A stretch of DNA of 30,960 nt from Bacillota bacterium (GTDB lineage: Bacteria; Bacillota; Clostridia; Lachnospirales; Lachnospiraceae), in assembly GCA_023392995.1 (NCBI GenBank), contig JAEWMZ010000072.1:1-30960 (forward strand), in the 5' to 3' direction. Below, one piece after another: positions 8,496 to 16,450 of the stretch (position 1 is the stretch's first letter; each line of letters begins with the position of its first letter). The position numbers and the translations under genes are program-made. Below the pieces are notes generated by a model, which ran no database searches, was not told the origin of the DNA, and saw only the letters and a list, made by a program, of their open reading frames with translations.

Positions 8496-9260
8496 ATGAA
8501 AAAAACATTTGCAGGGAAGCATTCCTATATTACAGTAATCTTATTCGGACTACTCTGTACCTTTATGACAGCTTTGGGATCAGCGGTACCACAGATTATT
8601 GGCTTGGAAGGAAATCAGCAATTAATAGTAACAACGGTATTCCTAAGTATTTCAGCAGTGCTTGGAATCCTTATTATGGCGAGATCAAGATACCGAATTA
8701 AAGATTATGGATTTCAAAGATCTACAAAGGAAAATCATCATAATGTATTATGGTATGCCCCGCTGATCGTTATGGAAATTATTCCGATTGCTGCTTATGG
8801 CTTTCTTTCAGAAATCACTGTATCTCAGTATGTAATAATAGCTGCCTTTACAATTGCAGTGGGCTTTAATGAGGAGATATATTTCAGAGGACTTTCACTT
8901 AAAACAATGGAATTACAGGGTAGTAAAAGAGCTATTATCTGGACTGCTGTGATTTTTGGCTTGCTGCATAGCATTAATTTCCTGAATGGCAAAAGTCCAT
9001 TATATGTGATCTTGCAAATACTCTTTGCTTTTTTAGTAGGCTTTGTTCTTGCAGAGATTGTGTCTATAACAAAAAGCCTTTGGTTCGTAATCATTTGGCA
9101 TGTTGCCCATGATTTTATTGCCAGCACGACCAGTGATGCTATTGATCGTAAAGGGTTGATCATTCTAGGAGCTCAGGTTGGTATTCTTATGGTATATGCT
9201 ATTCTGATCTGGAGAAAAAGTTTGAAAGAAGAGCTTTTTCCAGTAGGTGTTAGTGAATAA
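8496..9260 (+). CDS. CPBP-family intramembrane metalloprotease (Abi/CAAX)
   Basis: 254 aa with about seven hydrophobic segments. The three CPBP motifs are present: EExxxR at 126-131 (EEIYFR), FxxxH at 154-158 (FGLLH) and HxxxD at 202-206 (HVAHD). These residues build the intramembrane glutamic/metal-type catalytic site known from CAAX prenyl endopeptidases and bacteriocin self-immunity proteins. The start codon directly follows the tetR stop; GAGGAA just upstream can serve as ribosome binding site. Bacterial family members process or degrade membrane peptides. Immunity or stress signalling is plausible, but no bacteriocin gene is adjacent. Confidence 0.88.
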   Translation: MKKTFAGKHSYITVILFGLLCTFMTALGSAVPQIIGLEGNQQLIVTTVFLSISAVLGILIMARSRYRIKDYGFQRSTKENHHNVLWYAPLIVMEIIPIAAYGFLSEITVSQYVIIAAFTIAVGFNEEIYFRGLSLKTMELQGSKRAIIWTAVIFGLLHSINFLNGKSPLYVILQILFAFLVGFVLAEIVSITKSLWFVIIWHVAHDFIASTTSDAIDRKGLIILGAQVGILMVYAILIWRKSLKEELFPVGVSE

Positions 9261-9318
9261 GTAATTTAATCAGCAGCAAGATTAGTGGCTAAGATATGAA
9301 ATATAATGACATAATCAG

Positions 9319-10551
9319 CTATTGAATTAACCCAAGTGAAAGCTTCCAGCCAAGAATTCTCAGAACAGATTCATTGATAATATCGATCGGTATCTCTCCA
9401 TTTTCTACGGCTGAGATAACGGCAGGAATCTGTACTTTATAGTCAGAAGCAATCAGCAGATCATTTCCTGCCTGGACAGCTAGCACAGCTGCTGCGCCGT
9501 TGTTCGTATAGTTCTTGATGGCATCCATACTAAGATCATCCGTTATAATGACGCCATGGAACTTTAAATCATTTCTTAGGATCGTATGAATATTACTGGA
9601 TAGGGAAGCAGGATATGCTTTATCAAAGGCCATAACGATATTATGTGATACCAGAATACTTTCGGCACCGGCATTAATACCTGCCTCAAAGGGTAGAAAA
9701 TCTGTGGTATAAAATTCTTCCCTGCTGCGTTTATCAATCGCGATTCCGGTATGAGTATCGATATTGTTTCCGTAGCCGGGAAAATGCTTTAAGGTACACC
9801 CAATATTTTTATTCTTCATAGCTGCAACAACGGCTGCTACATATTCAGAGGTTCGCTCGGCATTCTGTCCAAAGGAACGCTTGTAGATAAAGTCCTTAGG
9901 ATTCATGGAAACATCACAGACAGGAGCAAGGTTTAAATTTACACCGAGGCTTTTTAAGAGCTCCGCTTTTTCTTTCGTATCCGTTTCTATCAGAGAAAGA
10001 CCGCCTGATTGAAATAAATCCTGAGGAGATCGAAAGGGCACCTTGCGAAAGGCTGGATATTTACTAATTCGGTTAACTGTGCCGCCTTCTTCATCTACAC
10101 CAATGAGTAGTGGGATTTGAGAAGCAGATTGATAGCCGGAGATGATTTCCTGCATACTAGCTTTGGTTTGATTATTAAAATCCTCTGAGAATAGCAGGAA
10201 GCCGCCAAAATGATACTGTTTCAGATCATCGAGAGCAGTTGCTTTGTCACAACGAACCAGGAACATCTGACCGACTTTTTCTTCCAGAGTCATGTTGTTT
10301 AATAGCTGCTGAGCGGAATTGTTATCTGGGGTTTGGGGAACACCTTCGGTTATAGCTTCAGTTGGAGCAGGAACGGTAGTTGGAGAGGGGGATTCGGTTG
10401 GAGCTATTGTTGGTGAAATCGATATAGAAGGAGTAGCGCCAATGGAGGGATCCAATCCGTTTGTCGGGGAGGGCGTTCCATTGCTGGGATTGCTGCAGCC
10501 GCTTAGGAAAAGAAGAATAATAAGTAAGAATAGGAAATTTATATATTTCAT
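9319..10551 (-). CDS. Glycoside hydrolase family 3 lipoprotein, beta-N-acetylglucosaminidase (NagZ-like)
   Basis: 410 aa. Lipoprotein signal with lipobox LSGC (Cys19), then a Thr/Pro/Ser linker (24-75), then a single GH3 barrel. NagZ-type features are KHFPGYG-x3-DTH (255-267), holding the loop Asp-His acid/base pair, and TDDLSM (337-342), holding the nucleophile Asp. The PGHG of most NagZ is PGYG here. The enzyme would act outside the membrane on N-acetylglucosaminides such as peptidoglycan or chitin fragments. The C-terminal GH3 domain of two-domain family members is absent, as in NagZ. ATG 10551 has GGAGG seven nt upstream. It converges with the CPBP gene across 58 bp with no clear terminator. 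Confidence 0.9.
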   Translation of the reverse strand: MKYINFLFLLIILLFLSGCSNPSNGTPSPTNGLDPSIGATPSISISPTIAPTESPSPTTVPAPTEAITEGVPQTPDNNSAQQLLNNMTLEEKVGQMFLVRCDKATALDDLKQYHFGGFLLFSEDFNNQTKASMQEIISGYQSASQIPLLIGVDEEGGTVNRISKYPAFRKVPFRSPQDLFQSGGLSLIETDTKEKAELLKSLGVNLNLAPVCDVSMNPKDFIYKRSFGQNAERTSEYVAAVVAAMKNKNIGCTLKHFPGYGNNIDTHTGIAIDKRSREEFYTTDFLPFEAGINAGAESILVSHNIVMAFDKAYPASLSSNIHTILRNDLKFHGVIITDDLSMDAIKNYTNNGAAAVLAVQAGNDLLIASDYKVQIPAVISAVENGEIPIDIINESVLRILGWKLSLGLIQ

Positions 10552-10574
10552 GATGAGTCCTCCGTTAAAACGAT

Positions 10575-10604
10575 ATATTAGGTTTTATCTTATTGCCTTG
10601 TCAA
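10575..10604 (-). promoter_or_regulatory. Promoter of the GH3 gene
   Basis: On the minus strand TTGACA (10604-10599), 18-nt spacer, TAATAT (10580-10575), 23 nt before the ATG. Confidence 0.55.
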
Positions 10605-10910
10605 ATATATGTCAGTACAAGAAATTTAATAGGAATAGTCACAGCCCCTGTTCTGACATTCGTGTGGGTCAGGAAAGAGAGTCTTACCCTTATCGGAATA
10701 GGAGCAGTGCGAATTTTGTGAACTGCGGATAATTTCATATCTGGAATTGGGCGAACTTGCGGTCGAATGACAGTTAGTGGACAGAAATTAGTATCCTAGC
10801 AAAGATGGAACAGCGGAAGGGATTAATTCTGTGATTGTATCTATTATAAAATATTGGAGTATCTAAAATTAACGATCTAAAATTAATGGTAGAAAATATG
10901 AAAATTATAG
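10605..10910. other. Intergenic spacer without recognised gene
   Basis: About 300 bp between the GH3 promoter and the tRNA-Pro promoter. Short open frames lack ribosome binding sites. A weak hairpin (TTCTGAC with GTCAGGA near 10651-10674) is the only structure noted. Confidence 0.5.
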
Positions 10911-10946
10911 TTGACTTTTGAGCTTTTTTATTAGATAATATCTAAT
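10911..10946 (+). promoter_or_regulatory. tRNA-Pro promoter overlapped by a palindrome
   Basis: TTGACT (10911-10916), 17-nt spacer, GATAAT (10934-10939). A perfect palindrome with 8-bp arms, ATTAGATA-A-TATCTAAT (10930-10946), covers the -10 box. It may be a protein site or chance AT symmetry. Confidence 0.5.
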
Positions 10947-11017
10947 GCAGTGCTTGAGTATTAGACACTGAAACGAAAGAAATGGTTCCATTAAGAAATC
11001 ATTTTTTGAATATTTAT

Positions 11018-11091
11018 CGAGGCGTGGCTCAGTTTGGTAGAGCGCTGCGTTCGGGACGCAGAGGCCGTGGGTTCGAATCCCGTCGCCTCGA
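11018..11091 (+). tRNA. tRNA-Pro (anticodon CGG)
   Basis: 74 nt cloverleaf: acceptor CGAGGCG/CGCCTCG, D arm GCTC-AGTTTGGTA-GAGC, anticodon stem CTGCG/CGCAG with loop TTCGGGA (anticodon CGG), T arm GTGGG-TTCGAAT-CCCGT, discriminator A. The 3' CCA is not encoded. It reads proline codon CCG. Confidence 0.96.
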
Positions 11092-11095
11092 TGCT

Positions 11096-11127
11096 AAGAC
11101 TCTTGGTTTTTCAGGGGTCTTTTTTTG
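11096..11127 (+). terminator. Terminator of tRNA-Pro
   Basis: AAGACTCTTG and CAGGGGTCTT (two G-U pairs) with a 6-nt loop, followed by seven T, right behind the tRNA. Confidence 0.8.
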
Positions 11128-11307
11128 TTGTATTTGGTGTTGCATAATTCTTTTACATTCTTATATTAATTCACATTCTCGGCTTATTTTTATAGAGCAA
11201 AATCCAAGCATTGCATTCTTTCAACCCTCGTTGTCGTACATCATTGTTTATACTATTTTTAATCGGGTTAGTCTGGATAGCTTTGTTTTACCCGATAAGC
11301 GTACAAA

Positions 11308-11351
11308 AGGATTTCTAATTTATAAGCAAAAAAAGATTTCGAATTTATAAG
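11308..11351 (+). repeat. Two 19-bp direct repeats upstream of the blaI promoter
   Basis: AGGATTTCTAATTTATAAG (11308-11326) and AAGATTTCGAATTTATAAG (11333-11351), 17 of 19 identical, period 25 bp, the second ending 1 bp before the -35 box. An interrupted inverted repeat ATCGGGT/ACCCGAT (11262-11268, 11290-11296) lies just upstream. The remaining spacer from 11128 shows nothing. Confidence 0.6.
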
Positions 11352-11352
11352 G

Positions 11353-11381
11353 TTGACAAAAATATCCATAGGCAGTAAAAT
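11353..11381 (+). promoter_or_regulatory. Promoter of the blaI-M56 operon
   Basis: TTGACA (11353-11358), 17-nt spacer, TAAAAT (11376-11381). Start of transcription falls near 11388, at the edge of the operator. Confidence 0.75.
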
Positions 11382-11390
11382 AATTACAAA

Positions 11391-11406
11391 GATTACATAT
11401 GTAATC
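11391..11406 (+). promoter_or_regulatory. BlaI/MecI-type operator
   Basis: Perfect 16-bp palindrome GATTACATATGTAATC with the TACA/TGTA core recognised by BlaI/MecI repressors. It lies nine bp after the -10 box, so a bound repressor would block its own operon. Confidence 0.75.
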
Positions 11407-11423
11407 CATAAGGAGGTAATATT

Positions 11424-11804
11424 ATGGGCAGAGCTTCAAAAATATCGGATTCCGAATGGGAGATAATGAAGATTATATGGAATAACCCGAATTGTACCGC
11501 ACAGGAAATTATTGAAAAATTAAAAGATAACCAGAAGTGGAAACCGAAAACAGTAAAAACATTAATTAGTCGTCTAATTGAAAAAAATATAATTGGATAT
11601 GAACAATTCGGAAGGGAATATAAGTATTATTCCTTAATAAATGAAGAAGAGTGCAGAAAAACAGAAAACAAGTCGTTTTTAAATAGAGTCTATAATGGTT
11701 CATTAAAAACTTTGCTTCTTAACTTTATCGAAGAAGAAAATTTATCAAAAGATGATATCGAGGAATTAAAGTCCATCCTTAATGAAAGGAAGTCAAAGAC
11801 ATGA
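11424..11804 (+). CDS. blaI: BlaI/MecI-family repressor
   Basis: 126 aa, the usual family length. Winged-helix domain at ~7-75 (ISDSEWEIMKIIWNNPNCTAQEIIEKL, KTVKTLISRLIEKNIIGYE) and a helical dimerisation tail. Asn100-Phe101 (LLLNFIEEE) matches the position of the Asn-Phe bond cleaved in staphylococcal BlaI/MecI, so proteolytic derepression is likely conserved. AGGAGGT precedes the ATG. The gene overlaps the downstream M56 protease by 4 bp (ATGA), the classical repressor/sensor pair. Target genes other than its own operon are not visible; no beta-lactamase is in the window. Confidence 0.9.
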   Translation: MGRASKISDSEWEIMKIIWNNPNCTAQEIIEKLKDNQKWKPKTVKTLISRLIEKNIIGYEQFGREYKYYSLINEEECRKTENKSFLNRVYNGSLKTLLLNFIEEENLSKDDIEELKSILNERKSKT

Positions 11805-13267
11805 CATTACTTTCCATATTGTTTCAAAAGATCTTCCAGCTATCCTATATGGGCAGTATTATAGTAGCTTGTATTCTTTTAACTAAATTAATTGCTAAAG
11901 ACAAGATTGGAATCAAATTTCAGTATGCACTTTGGTTTATATTAATTTTGAGATTATTGTTACCAGTTGCTCCATCTAGTAGTATAAGTGTTTATAATTA
12001 CGCACCGTCCTATGAATCTAGCGCTAGTGAACGAAGGAATATTCTGGTAGATTCCTCACAAATTGATAATAGGAAGACTGAGAATATTGCTAATACTGCT
12101 GATAATGGCGAGCTAACCTCGATATCCTTAGTAAAATCAGTGGATACATCACATAATATTATACAATTAGTAAAAGATGCGGTTCCATTCATTTGGGTAT
12201 TAGGCATGTGTATGATTGGCCTTGTAGTGTTCATCAATAATGCTTTATTTATGAGGCGTATTAAGAAACGTCCCTGTATAAAAGACCAGTCTGTTTTATC
12301 AATATTAAACGATTGTAAAAGCCTAATGAATATATCTGAAGATATTAGTCTGATAGAAGCTGATATCGTTAATACCCCATGTGTGCTAAAGTGTATAAAA
12401 CCAATCATAATCATACCTGAAAATTTTTTAGATAATTGTGATTTGATAAACCTTAAGTATGTTATTTTGCATGAATTAGCACATGTAAAGAGGAAAGATA
12501 TTTTTATTAATTATCTGGTGAGTTTTTTATGCGTGATTTACTGGTTCAACCCAGTGATTTGGTATGGCTTTCATAAAATGAGAGAGGATAGGGAAATATG
12601 CTGTGACTCACTGGCACTATCCTTTTTAAGGAAGGAAGAAGTAATAAACTATGGTTTTACCATAATTAAATTAGCAGAGATTTCAAAAAGGGCGCCATAC
12701 TTGCCAGCAATAGCAGGTATTATTAATAACAAATCAAAAATAGAAAGGAGAATAAGAATGATCAAGATATTCAAAAAGAGTTCGTATCGATTATCAGTAA
12801 TGGCGATCACGGTATTACTGATCACCGGAGTAGCTTTCCTGACAGGGGCAACCAGAACGAAGGCAGACACAACGGATACTATAATAGATGGAGTGGATTG
12901 TACCTTTGTCAATGATCAAGATGCAGTTGGAAAATGGGAAACCGTTGATTTTGTAAGAAACATGGAGAATTTTACACCTGACAGAAGATGCTGGCAGGGA
13001 AAAATGTATCTTCTAAGTATAAAGCTGCTTCCAAATGGACAGATGCCTCAACCGGTTGCCGTTGACATATCCTCGGACGAAACAAGTCCGGTTAGTTGGC
13101 TTACCTGGACGAAGGGATATATTATTCATCATAATGATATGACAGCAGGCAAATATATTATAAAAGAAATTGACGGTTCTAAGTATATGTTTTGGGAATG
13201 GATGTCTGGTGATGTTACAATTAGAGGCATGAAGCCATGTTATTATGTTCTAAAACAAGTTGAATAG
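11801..13267 (+). CDS. M56-family (BlaR1-like) membrane metalloprotease without penicillin-sensor domain
   Basis: 488 aa. Hydrophobic segments at ~13-32, 39-58, 127-147 and 235-256 surround the zinc motif HELAH (224-228), with a downstream Glu in REDREICCD (~265). This is the peptidase M56 arrangement of BlaR1/MecR1. A fifth membrane segment at ~328-347 leads to an extracellular domain of ~140 residues (WTKGYIIHHNDMTAGKY, GDVTIRGMKPCYYVLK). BlaR1 carries a penicillin-binding domain with SxxK there; here the domain is smaller, lacks it, and is rich in Trp/Tyr. The protein probably cleaves the adjacent BlaI after sensing a different envelope signal (inference). Start ATG 11801 overlaps the blaI stop. 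Confidence 0.85.
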   Translation: MTLLSILFQKIFQLSYMGSIIVACILLTKLIAKDKIGIKFQYALWFILILRLLLPVAPSSSISVYNYAPSYESSASERRNILVDSSQIDNRKTENIANTADNGELTSISLVKSVDTSHNIIQLVKDAVPFIWVLGMCMIGLVVFINNALFMRRIKKRPCIKDQSVLSILNDCKSLMNISEDISLIEADIVNTPCVLKCIKPIIIIPENFLDNCDLINLKYVILHELAHVKRKDIFINYLVSFLCVIYWFNPVIWYGFHKMREDREICCDSLALSFLRKEEVINYGFTIIKLAEISKRAPYLPAIAGIINNKSKIERRIRMIKIFKKSSYRLSVMAITVLLITGVAFLTGATRTKADTTDTIIDGVDCTFVNDQDAVGKWETVDFVRNMENFTPDRRCWQGKMYLLSIKLLPNGQMPQPVAVDISSDETSPVSWLTWTKGYIIHHNDMTAGKYIIKEIDGSKYMFWEWMSGDVTIRGMKPCYYVLKQVE

Positions 13268-13315
13268 AATTTATTGTAATAAAAAGTTGTTTTATAAAAT
13301 CTAATACAGAACAAC

Positions 13316-13363
13316 CAAATAAAAGAGCAAGATATAATTGAAAATATCTTGCTCTTTTATTTG
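13316..13363 (+). terminator. Bidirectional-type terminator after the M56 gene
   Basis: Perfect 20-bp stem (13316-13335 with 13344-13363, centred on AGAGCAAGATAT/ATATCTTGCTCT) and an 8-nt loop. The 3' arm ends in CTCTTTTATTTG. Confidence 0.85.
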
Positions 13364-13381
13364 TTAAAAATTAACATGAGG

Positions 13382-13479
13382 AAAAGCCAGCTTTTAGGCT
13401 GGCTTTTAGGGGGAGAATTATGAAAAAAATCTATGTTAATTTACTGATATGCTTTATTAAGTTTATAAACCTATTATAA
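13382..13479 (+). other. Hairpin plus strong ribosome site and 19-codon open frame
   Basis: AAAAGCCAGC-TTTTAG-GCTGGCTTTT (13382-13407) is followed at once by AGGGGGAG and ATG 13420, opening MKKIYVNLLICFIKFINLL and stopping at 13479. This resembles the start of a signal-peptide gene cut short, or a leader peptide. The rest of the 537-bp spacer (13268-13804) carries only the terminators. Confidence 0.35.
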
Positions 13480-13754
13480 AACCAAATTATGAAGAAACTA
13501 TTTGCAAATAGTGAAAGAACTATGAACAAATTATGAGTAAATCATGATAATACGGTTAACTAACTATAATTATTGACATAATTTCAAGGTTTAAACATGC
13601 AATGAAAAAAAGAGGGAAGCTTATTTTCTGAACTTAGATTTAATGATGAACTTAAAATTAGGTATTCTTTATCTCAGACAAGGTTATCATGCTTAGATCA
13701 TACAGCGTCTAAGTGCATTCTAGGAGAATTGATTGAAGTATAAAAAAAGAAGAA

Positions 13755-13784
13755 AAATAAAAAAGGATCGCTCAAGAGCGATCC
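13755..13784 (-). terminator. Terminator of the cold-shock gene
   Basis: On the minus strand GGATCGCT-CTTG-AGCGATCC followed by TTTTTTATTTTT, 20 bp after the stop codon. Confidence 0.85.
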
Positions 13785-13804
13785 CATTTAATATCAACCT
13801 TTGC

Positions 13805-14005
13805 TTATGCAATTTGTACGTTGACAGCCTGTGGTCCACGTTGTCCCTGTGTAACATCAAATGTTACGGACTGACCTTCATCAATAGACTTGAAACCATC
13901 CATTGCAAGACCTGAGAAGTGTACGAATACATCATTGCCCTGTTCGTCAGAAATGAAACCAAATCCCTTTTGCGCGTTAAACCATTTTACAGTACCTTTA
14001 TTCAT
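13805..14005 (-). CDS. Cold-shock protein (CspA family)
   Basis: 66 aa single cold-shock domain, standard length. RNA-binding motifs RNP1 (KGFGFI, ~13-18) and RNP2 (VFVHF, ~26-30) are intact, with the typical start MNKGTVKWFNAQKG and end GPQAVNVQIA. It binds single-stranded nucleic acid and acts as an RNA chaperone. AAGGAGGT sits 7 nt before ATG 14005. A ~110-nt leader separates it from a promoter at 14122-14150; long leaders are common for cold-inducible csp genes. Confidence 0.95.
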   Translation of the reverse strand: MNKGTVKWFNAQKGFGFISDEQGNDVFVHFSGLAMDGFKSIDEGQSVTFDVTQGQRGPQAVNVQIA

Positions 14006-14121
14006 GAAAGATACCTCCTTAAAATTATTATATCCCTAATAAAAAAACACATACTTTAGTAAATCAAAAAAATGACCTACGAAAATATGTGGAATCAATT
14101 CTTTATTTAAAATACTTTTTT

Positions 14122-14150
14122 ATGATACCATGGAAAATATTATAAGTCAA
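14122..14150 (-). promoter_or_regulatory. Promoter of the cold-shock gene
   Basis: Minus strand TTGACT (14150-14145), 17-nt spacer, TATCAT (14127-14122). Confidence 0.55.
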
Positions 14151-14677
14151 GTGAAATATTTATGTTAAATTTCTTGAATTTCATCGTATTTATTTTGAGT
14201 TTCTTCGTTAAATGAATTATTAAATTCTACTTTTATTGTAAAGTGTATTTTAAAATTCTTTTAACCTTTGAGTTTCTTTGCTTGCTAATCGAATCGAAAC
14301 GCGATAATAGACATCTATTACTACTGAGTTCAAATACATTTCTAAATTTCTAATAAGATACTATGTATACAGATCAATATGCATTTAGACAAATCTATTG
14401 TAATTCCAACTTTTTTTGCTACAATAAATAGTAACTGCTGCCGTATTGGAGAAGTATCATACAAAACTGAGAGAGGTAGCTAACTACATAAATACGAATG
14501 TGGTTGTTTAAACATCAGTCGCCAGATATTGATGTTCTGGATAGATATAAATCGCTTTCAGTCTGTTAAAGCAGGAAAGTTTTGGCAATACAGATTAAGA
14601 GGAAACGGACAATTAAAAGGAAATGGACAACTAAAAGACAGACATTTTTTGTAACATTAAGACAGGGGGTCGCAGCA
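14151..14677. other. AT-rich spacer with an 18-bp direct repeat before the histidine kinase
   Basis: No gene is seen. At its end, AGAGGAAACGGACAATTA (14598-14615) and AAAGGAAATGGACAACTA (14616-14633) are tandem copies with 15 of 18 identical bases, 45 bp before the kinase ATG. AgrC-type kinases usually work with LytTR regulators that bind direct repeats, so this could be a regulator site. No promoter is assigned. Confidence 0.4.
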
Positions 14678-15964
14678 ATGATTGATATTTTTCCAGACTT
14701 GTTACGAGCAATAATTTCTACTACAGCCAATGTGCTGTTGATGGCATCCCTTTTACAACCCAAGTATTCTAAAAAAGTTACCCTATTGACGATGCTAGGC
14801 GTTCTTGCAGCCGATTTGGGTACGGCTATTTACTGTTATCTCAGCGGAAATTTGACCTTGCTTTCAAAGCTTGATATTATCCTGTTTGCGGTGCTTTGCT
14901 TTGCCGTGCGCCCAATGTTCAAGGACAACTTTATGCAGTGGCTGTTTTCGTATATTACCCTTCAAAATATAAGCGATACTGTGATTATTTTAAGCTTCCT
15001 TGGCTCAAGGCATTTGCCTTATCCGGCATATGCGAATTCTATCCTGCGCATTATTTTGTTTGGTACTTTTCTGCTGATCTTGTGGCGCTATGTGCGTCCG
15101 TTGTATCGGCAGGCGGTGGAGCATTGGACAGCGTATTTTGCCGTGGCATTGGCATTGTATATCACCTTTAACTATTATGTCCTAACTGCGGATGACATTG
15201 TAATGATGCTGACAAAACAGGCTGTACCATTGGTATTAATAATTTTTATTGGTCTGGCCGCTTACACCTCCATATTGTTCTCTCTTAAAAATCTTCAGCG
15301 GGAGTTTCAGGCGAAGGAAGAGAACCAGAAAATGCAGGCGGAGCAGGAGTATTTGCAATTAGCCGCAGGAAACATGTCTCAGCGACTTTTGCTGATGGAA
15401 GAGGTGTCAGCACAGAACAGCCGGGCATCTCATGATCGTCGCCATTTCAACAATGTGCTTTTAGAGCTTTTGGAGCAAGGAAAAGCGGATGAAGCTGCAG
15501 CTTTGCTCCATAACCAAAATCAAGCGCCATACCAAATCAGTGAGGTCTATTGCGAAAATCCAGCTGTCAATGCGGCTGTCTGCCATTATGCTGCTCTTGC
15601 AAAGCAGATGGGCATTCCTACAGAGATTGAATTGGAAATTCCAAATGTTCTGAGCGTGGATTCCTTAGAGATTTCTATGGTTGTTTCAAATTTAATGGAA
15701 AATGCAATTCAAGCCTGCACTGCATTACCAAAAAGCACCCCTTCCTATTTGCGATTCACCTGTCGAAGTGTGGGACGTTTGCTATTAGAAATGGAGAATC
15801 CTTGTGCAGAGGACGTCGTTCTGGATAACAACGGCTACCCTGTTGCTAGTGAGGAGGGTCATGGAATCGGTAGCAAGAGCGTTATCGCCTTTGCTAAGAA
15901 ATACGAAGGTGAGCTGATGTATCGAATCGAAAACGGTGTTTTCAGAGTAAGGCTTTTGGTGTGA
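14678..15964 (+). CDS. AgrC-like sensor histidine kinase (GHKL), orphan
   Basis: 428 aa from ATG 14678, chosen for the AGGGGGT site eight nt upstream; an in-frame TTG at 14582 would add a basic non-membrane extension. Residues 1-205 hold about six hydrophobic segments, a membrane sensor domain. A coiled-coil-like linker (206-245) leads to the H box RASHDRRHFNN (249-259, His252 the probable phospho-acceptor), N box SNLMENAIQA (337-346) and G box GHGIG (394-398). This is the agr/fsr-type quorum or peptide-sensing kinase family. No response regulator or peptide gene adjoins it, which is unusual. A perfect terminator follows. Codon use is more GC-rich than in the island genes after it. Confidence 0.85.
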   Translation: MIDIFPDLLRAIISTTANVLLMASLLQPKYSKKVTLLTMLGVLAADLGTAIYCYLSGNLTLLSKLDIILFAVLCFAVRPMFKDNFMQWLFSYITLQNISDTVIILSFLGSRHLPYPAYANSILRIILFGTFLLILWRYVRPLYRQAVEHWTAYFAVALALYITFNYYVLTADDIVMMLTKQAVPLVLIIFIGLAAYTSILFSLKNLQREFQAKEENQKMQAEQEYLQLAAGNMSQRLLLMEEVSAQNSRASHDRRHFNNVLLELLEQGKADEAAALLHNQNQAPYQISEVYCENPAVNAAVCHYAALAKQMGIPTEIELEIPNVLSVDSLEISMVVSNLMENAIQACTALPKSTPSYLRFTCRSVGRLLLEMENPCAEDVVLDNNGYPVASEEGHGIGSKSVIAFAKKYEGELMYRIENGVFRVRLLV

Positions 15965-16065
15965 AGAAATATAGCTTTGGTTTGTTGAGGGAAAGCTGCC
16001 TTGAGCCTATTAAGAGAAACTCCTGTTAAGAGAAAATTCTAGCCAAATATATTTGCAAAAGTGTA

Positions 16066-16100
16066 AAAGTGAGCCTTATAAGTGTAAAGGCTCACTTTTT
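16066..16100 (+). terminator. Terminator of the histidine kinase gene
   Basis: AAAGTGAGCCTT and AAGGCTCACTTT, a perfect 12-bp stem with a 9-nt loop, running into TTTTT. Confidence 0.88.
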
Positions 16101-16102
16101 CT

Positions 16103-16406
16103 GATTATTGGAGTATTCTGTCTTGCACCGACTACTTCTGCCAAAAAGATACCACCTATGATATTATGCCTGTCTTTGAACTGGTAAGCGGCAGCATATC
16201 AAAAGTTTGCAGAAAATGTTGATACAGCAGAGTTTGAAACGCAGTTTTACTTTGGAGATGGCGGCAGGCTGAATGTATGGTGCGAGGGTGATAACCATGC
16301 AACCGGGGACTATTGGTTGTTTGACATTCCAGTTACCGATTTAGAGGATATCGCAACCGAGCAATTGCTTCCTATTGTTGAAGCTATGAAAAAGCTTGGC
16401 AACTAA
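16103..16406 (+). pseudogene. Frameshifted hypothetical protein remnant
   Basis: Two adjoining frames read as one protein. In the first (to about 16187) the residues are CTDYFCQKDTTYDIMPVFEL; in the second (16188-16406) they are QKFAENVDTAEFETQFYF, then GGRLNVWCEGDNHATGDYW, ending VEAMKKLGN and TAA. The switch needs a frameshift near 16185 and no start codon is present. The family is not recognised. It sits 45 bp before a small gene typical of mobile elements, so it is probably a decayed passenger of an integrative element. Confidence 0.5.
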
Positions 16407-16450
16407 AGTTTTAAAAATTACCGAAAATTCACTTGAAGGAGCGTGATCAA

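Noticed and set aside
10982..11350. Plus-strand open frame of 122 codons
   Set aside because: It runs through tRNA-Pro and its terminator and has no ribosome site.
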